Shown here: positions 16,689-18,825 of the stretch, piece by piece
How the letters are laid out: each line of letters opens with the position of its first letter
Position numbering within the stretch: the first letter of the stretch is position 1
From: Nitrosomonadaceae bacterium
Lineage (GTDB): Bacteria; Pseudomonadota; Gammaproteobacteria; Burkholderiales; Usitatibacteraceae
Assembly: GCA_021300055.1 (NCBI GenBank)
Contig: JAJTHU010000286.1
Coordinates: forward strand, 1 to 18,825
Length of the DNA: 18,825 bases
Direction: 5' to 3'
The notes under the pieces: generated by a model
What the model was told of the DNA's origin: nothing
The model's database searches: none
What the model saw: the letters and a program-made list of their open reading frames with translations, nothing else
Program-made: the position numbers and the translations under genes

Positions 16689-17192
16689 CTAGCGCGTCCG
16701 TCGCGTCCGCCAGATCTGCTCCATCTCCAGGTACGTGAAGGAAGCTGACCAACCGATCAGCACGAATCCCGTCAATGCTTCCGTGCCGGCCATGAAGCGG
16801 ATTGGCCCCTGCGGCGAGAGGTCACCGAAGCCGACGGTCGTGAAGACAGTAGCTGAGAAGTAAACGTGATCGAAAATATTGGTGCTAATCGACCCCGTAA
16901 TGCGGCCGGCTTCGGGGTAAAAAAGTAGTAAGTGATACCCAAGGCCGAAGAGCCAAATCTCTGCGATGTGCAGGCCGATCAACGCCAGCACTGCGTACAG
17001 CACCACGCGGCGTTTGGCATAGGCGACGCTAGAAATTCGGCGACTGACCCAATTGAGCCCCTCGTAGTGCAAGAGCACGGCGAGCAAAACGGCAGCCATG
17101 GTGCAGCCGACAACAGCCAAGTTGGCACCCCAATTGGCGTAAGAAACGGCTTGTACAGCCGACGTCGCGGCGTGTGTGGCGGAATCTTGCAT
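16689..17192 (-). CDS. Small potassium channel (Ion_trans_2 type, TTVGFGD filter)
   Basis: From the ATG at 17192 the protein has 167 residues. Hydrophobic helices lie at about 24-42, 63-85 and 134-153. Between the last two a pore loop carries FSATVFTTVGFGD (112-124), the potassium selectivity signature. The predicted fold is one extra helix plus a helix-pore-helix unit, forming a tetrameric inner-membrane K+ channel. No RCK or cyclic-nucleotide-binding domain follows, so no cytoplasmic ligand gate is visible. An in-frame ATG at 17333 would add 47 residues and overlap the upstream gene by 40 nt. The added part is Ala/Arg-rich and unconvincing, so the inner start is chosen with moderate confidence. 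The gene follows the repeat-protein gene and precedes the six-helix kinase on the same strand, with gaps of 101 and 342 nt. Confidence 0.88.
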   Translation of the reverse strand: MQDSATHAATSAVQAVSYANWGANLAVVGCTMAAVLLAVLLHYEGLNWVSRRISSVAYAKRRVVLYAVLALIGLHIAEIWLFGLGYHLLLFYPEAGRITGSISTNIFDHVYFSATVFTTVGFGDLSPQGPIRFMAGTEALTGFVLIGWSASFTYLEMEQIWRTRRTR

Positions 17193-17236
17193 CGCACCAG
17201 CATACGCCGCGGTTTCGCGATACGTTTGATCTAGCG

Positions 17237-17268
17237 CAGGAAACGCCAAAACAATAGCCGCTTTCCTG
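17237..17268 (-). terminator. Possible hairpin after the repeat-protein gene
   Basis: CAGGAAA (17237-17243) is the perfect complement of TTTCCTG (17262-17268), with an 18-nt loop. It lies about 25-57 nt beyond the stop codon (17294) of the repeat-protein gene on the - strand. No T-tract follows, so an intrinsic terminator is doubtful. It could be a transcript-stabilising 3' hairpin. Confidence 0.25.
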
Positions 17269-17293
17269 ATGCGCGCTGCGCACGCCGCAGAGG

Positions 17294-18825
17294 TTATGGG
17301 CAAACGACTCCGACGGTCGCGGGCGTCGTGCATGAACTTGACGGCCCCGTTGCACAGAATGCCGCTCCCGCAACAAGCAGCGTCGAGTCCGCACCGTCAG
17401 CGCGGTCGAGCGCGACAATATCGAACGACCGATAGTTCGCGCCCGCGTCGATATAGAACGTGGCGTTGTCTGTCGCGCCCGCTGCGGTGCAGGTGGTGAT
17501 GGTCCGGCTTGACACTAGGTTGCCCGCAAAATCAAAGAAATTGATTTGTCCTCTTTCGCGTGAGGAGGCGAGGGTACTGCTTTGGTTAAAGAGAGCGAGC
17601 GTAATACCCAAATGTCGCGCGTCACTCGGCACCGTGAATCGCAGACGCTCTGCGTTTAGATTGTTGCCACTCACGCTGGAGGACGTACAGCTAGTATCGA
17701 TGACGCCGATCCCGTTCGAATCTGCGCTGATATTCACCGGTGAGTAGCTTGCAAAAGCTTGGACGGTAATGCCGTTGATCGCGACGATAGGATTCTGTCC
17801 TGTGCAGTTGCCGCTGAAGCTGACGCCGGCCGTGCTCAGTGCAGTTTGGGTGAAGCTCGCGGATGTGGGTACTGTTGGACATACTGAGCCTACTGTCGCA
17901 GGCGTTGTGCAAGAACTTGCCGGACCCGAGGTGCAAAACGCGGCGCCCGCGACACGTAGCGTTGAGTCTGTACCGTCTTCGCGATCGATCGCAGTGATGT
18001 CGACGTACGAAAATGTCGTGCCGGCGTCGATGTAAAAGGTTGTGTTGGCAGAGGAGCCGGATGGAGTGCAACTGGTCAGCGTGCTGCGAGAGACTAGGTT
18101 GTTGGCGGAATCGTAGAAATTGAGTTGCCCTCGCTCGCGCGAGGAGAGGGCGGTCCCGCTGCGGTTGAATAGCGCGAGCGATAACCCGAGATAACGAACG
18201 TCGCCTTGCGCCGTAAAACGCAAGCGCTCAGCGTTGCCGTTGGCACCGCTCACGCTTGAAGATGTGCAGGTGTTGTCAATCACGCCGATGCCGTTTGAAT
18301 CTGCACTGACATAAACCGGTGAATAGCTGGCAAAGGCAGTGATCGTAAGGCCGTCAAGAGCTGTGATGGGATTCTGTGCAGCGCAGTTGCCACTAAAGGC
18401 CACACCCGCAGCTGATAGAGCAGCTTGATTGAACGTCGCGGGTGCTGGAGGTGGCGGCGGGGTGACCGTGAATGTTTGAATTCCCGAGACTTGGCCATCG
18501 GGATTGGTGACCACCACCCGCCAAGTCGCGGCTGTATTGAACGCAAAACTTGCGCTTAGTGAAGTCGATGATGTGAATGTGGTGGCGACCGTGCTGCTGG
18601 CCATGGTCGTCAGGTTAGTGAAAGTAGCGGTTGCCCCTGATATGAAACTTGTGCCAGTCAAACTCATGGTCCGGGCAGTCGCCGAAGCGGCGAAGCTGGT
18701 TGGCGATGCTGCAGTGAGCGTAGGGCCGGTCAGCGAAGAGGTGACGGTGGCGCTCGTTCCAGTCAGGTTCCAGCCGGCGTTGGTACACAAGTAGTCCGCG
18801 CTAGCGATCGGCGCGGTCGCGCAAA
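17294..18825 (-). CDS. Exported repeat protein: IPT/TIG-like module plus two copies of a six-cysteine domain (partial, 5' end outside window)
   Basis: The frame is open to the right edge; the first in-window start-like codon (TTG 18790) is not a true start, because the frame continues upstream. The visible 510 residues begin with a Ser/Thr-rich beta-strand region of IPT/TIG type (about 18740-18460, including SLTGTSFISGA and WRVVVTNPDG). A PPPPPAP linker follows, then two tandem 188-residue domains (17876-18439 and 17297-17860) separated by TVPTS. Composition (rich in Ser, Thr, Ala, Gly, Asn; few charges) and paired cysteines suggest a secreted or surface-exposed beta-rich protein. The protein ends exactly at the end of the second domain (CTTPATVGVVCP). 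No sorting tail is visible at this end. The export signal must lie outside the window. Ligand and role are unknown. Confidence 0.85.
   Translation of the reverse strand, partial: CATAPIASADYLCTNAGWNLTGTSATVTSSLTGPTLTAASPTSFAASATARTMSLTGTSFISGATATFTNLTTMASSTVATTFTSSTSLSASFAFNTAATWRVVVTNPDGQVSGIQTFTVTPPPPPAPATFNQAALSAAGVAFSGNCAAQNPITALDGLTITAFASYSPVYVSADSNGIGVIDNTCTSSSVSGANGNAERLRFTAQGDVRYLGLSLALFNRSGTALSSRERGQLNFYDSANNLVSRSTLTSCTPSGSSANTTFYIDAGTTFSYVDITAIDREDGTDSTLRVAGAAFCTSGPASSCTTPATVGSVCPTVPTSASFTQTALSTAGVSFSGNCTGQNPIVAINGITVQAFASYSPVNISADSNGIGVIDTSCTSSSVSGNNLNAERLRFTVPSDARHLGITLALFNQSSTLASSRERGQINFFDFAGNLVSSRTITTCTAAGATDNATFYIDAGANYRSFDIVALDRADGADSTLLVAGAAFCATGPSSSCTTPATVGVVCP
17297..17860 (-). 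repeat. Protein repeat 2: 188-residue six-cysteine domain
   Basis: It begins ASFTQTALSTAG and ends CTTPATVGVVCP immediately before the TAA stop. It shares all motifs of repeat 1 (FSGNC, SADSNGIGVID, NAERLRFT, SSRERGQINFFD, TFYIDAG, DRADGADSTL, VAGAAFC) and the six cysteine positions. The divergence (roughly 30 percent of residues) shows an old duplication, not an assembly artefact. Confidence 0.85.
17876..18439 (-). repeat. Protein repeat 1: 188-residue six-cysteine domain
   Basis: It begins ATFNQAALSAAG and ends CTTPATVGSVCP. Key motifs are FSGNC, ASYSPV, SADSNGIGVID, SSVSG, NAERLRFT, SSRERGQLNFYD, TFYIDAG, DREDGTDSTL and VAGAAFC. It aligns without gaps to repeat 2, with about 129 of 188 residues identical by hand count. 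Cysteines occur at six positions, each exactly 193 residues from its counterpart. Confidence 0.85.

Noticed and set aside
17294..17300. Repeat-protein stop codon as a truncation
   Set aside because: The TAA falls exactly at the end of the second complete domain, so it is a natural end as far as the sequence shows.
17193..17333. Upstream ATG start for the potassium channel (47 extra residues)
   Set aside because: The extension overlaps the end of the repeat-protein gene by 40 nt and is Arg/Ala-rich without the look of a channel N-terminus. The inner ATG is preferred, though neither has a strong ribosome binding site.

Overview
The window looks like chromosomal DNA of a Gram-negative proteobacterium, most likely a betaproteobacterium of the Burkholderiales type. 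This rests on the sequence style of the two methyl-accepting chemotaxis proteins (MCPs), the hybrid kinases with HPt domains, a lipoprotein with a lipobox and the moderately GC-rich codon usage. No similarity search was possible, so the lineage is an inference. No tRNA, rRNA, CRISPR array, insertion sequence or phage gene was recognised.

Left part (1-3117, all + strand): the last 30 codons of a gene entering from the left, a membrane-anchored conserved hypothetical protein, an AMP-forming acyl-CoA ligase and, 2 nt after it, an exported DUF6624-type protein. A roughly 490-bp stretch with inverted repeats and no convincing gene follows (3118-3610).

Middle and right part (3611-17192) is mainly signal transduction. 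In order: a + strand hybrid histidine kinase with six membrane helices, three PAS domains and a receiver; on the - strand, a convergent and broken MCP gene; a - strand BarA-like hybrid kinase with a dCache-like periplasmic sensor, two receivers and an HPt domain; a divergent + strand lipoprotein gene; a - strand MCP carrying an extra Cache-like domain at its C-terminal, cytoplasmic end; a - strand six-helix histidine kinase; and a - strand two-helix potassium channel with a TTVGFGD filter. No CheA, CheW, CheR or CheB gene and no stand-alone response regulator lies in the window. The kinases and MCPs must therefore work with partners encoded elsewhere or, for the BarA-like kinase, through the internal phosphorelay to an unlinked regulator.

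Right edge (17294-18825, - strand, cut by the window end): a surface or secreted protein with an IPT/TIG-like module, a proline-rich linker and two tandem copies of a 188-residue domain. Each copy carries six cysteines at exactly equivalent positions. I do not recognise this domain.

The points most worth a second look are the MCP gene with an in-frame amber codon and an apparent ATG-to-ACG start loss, the duplicated six-cysteine domain, and the MCP with a cytoplasmic Cache-like module.
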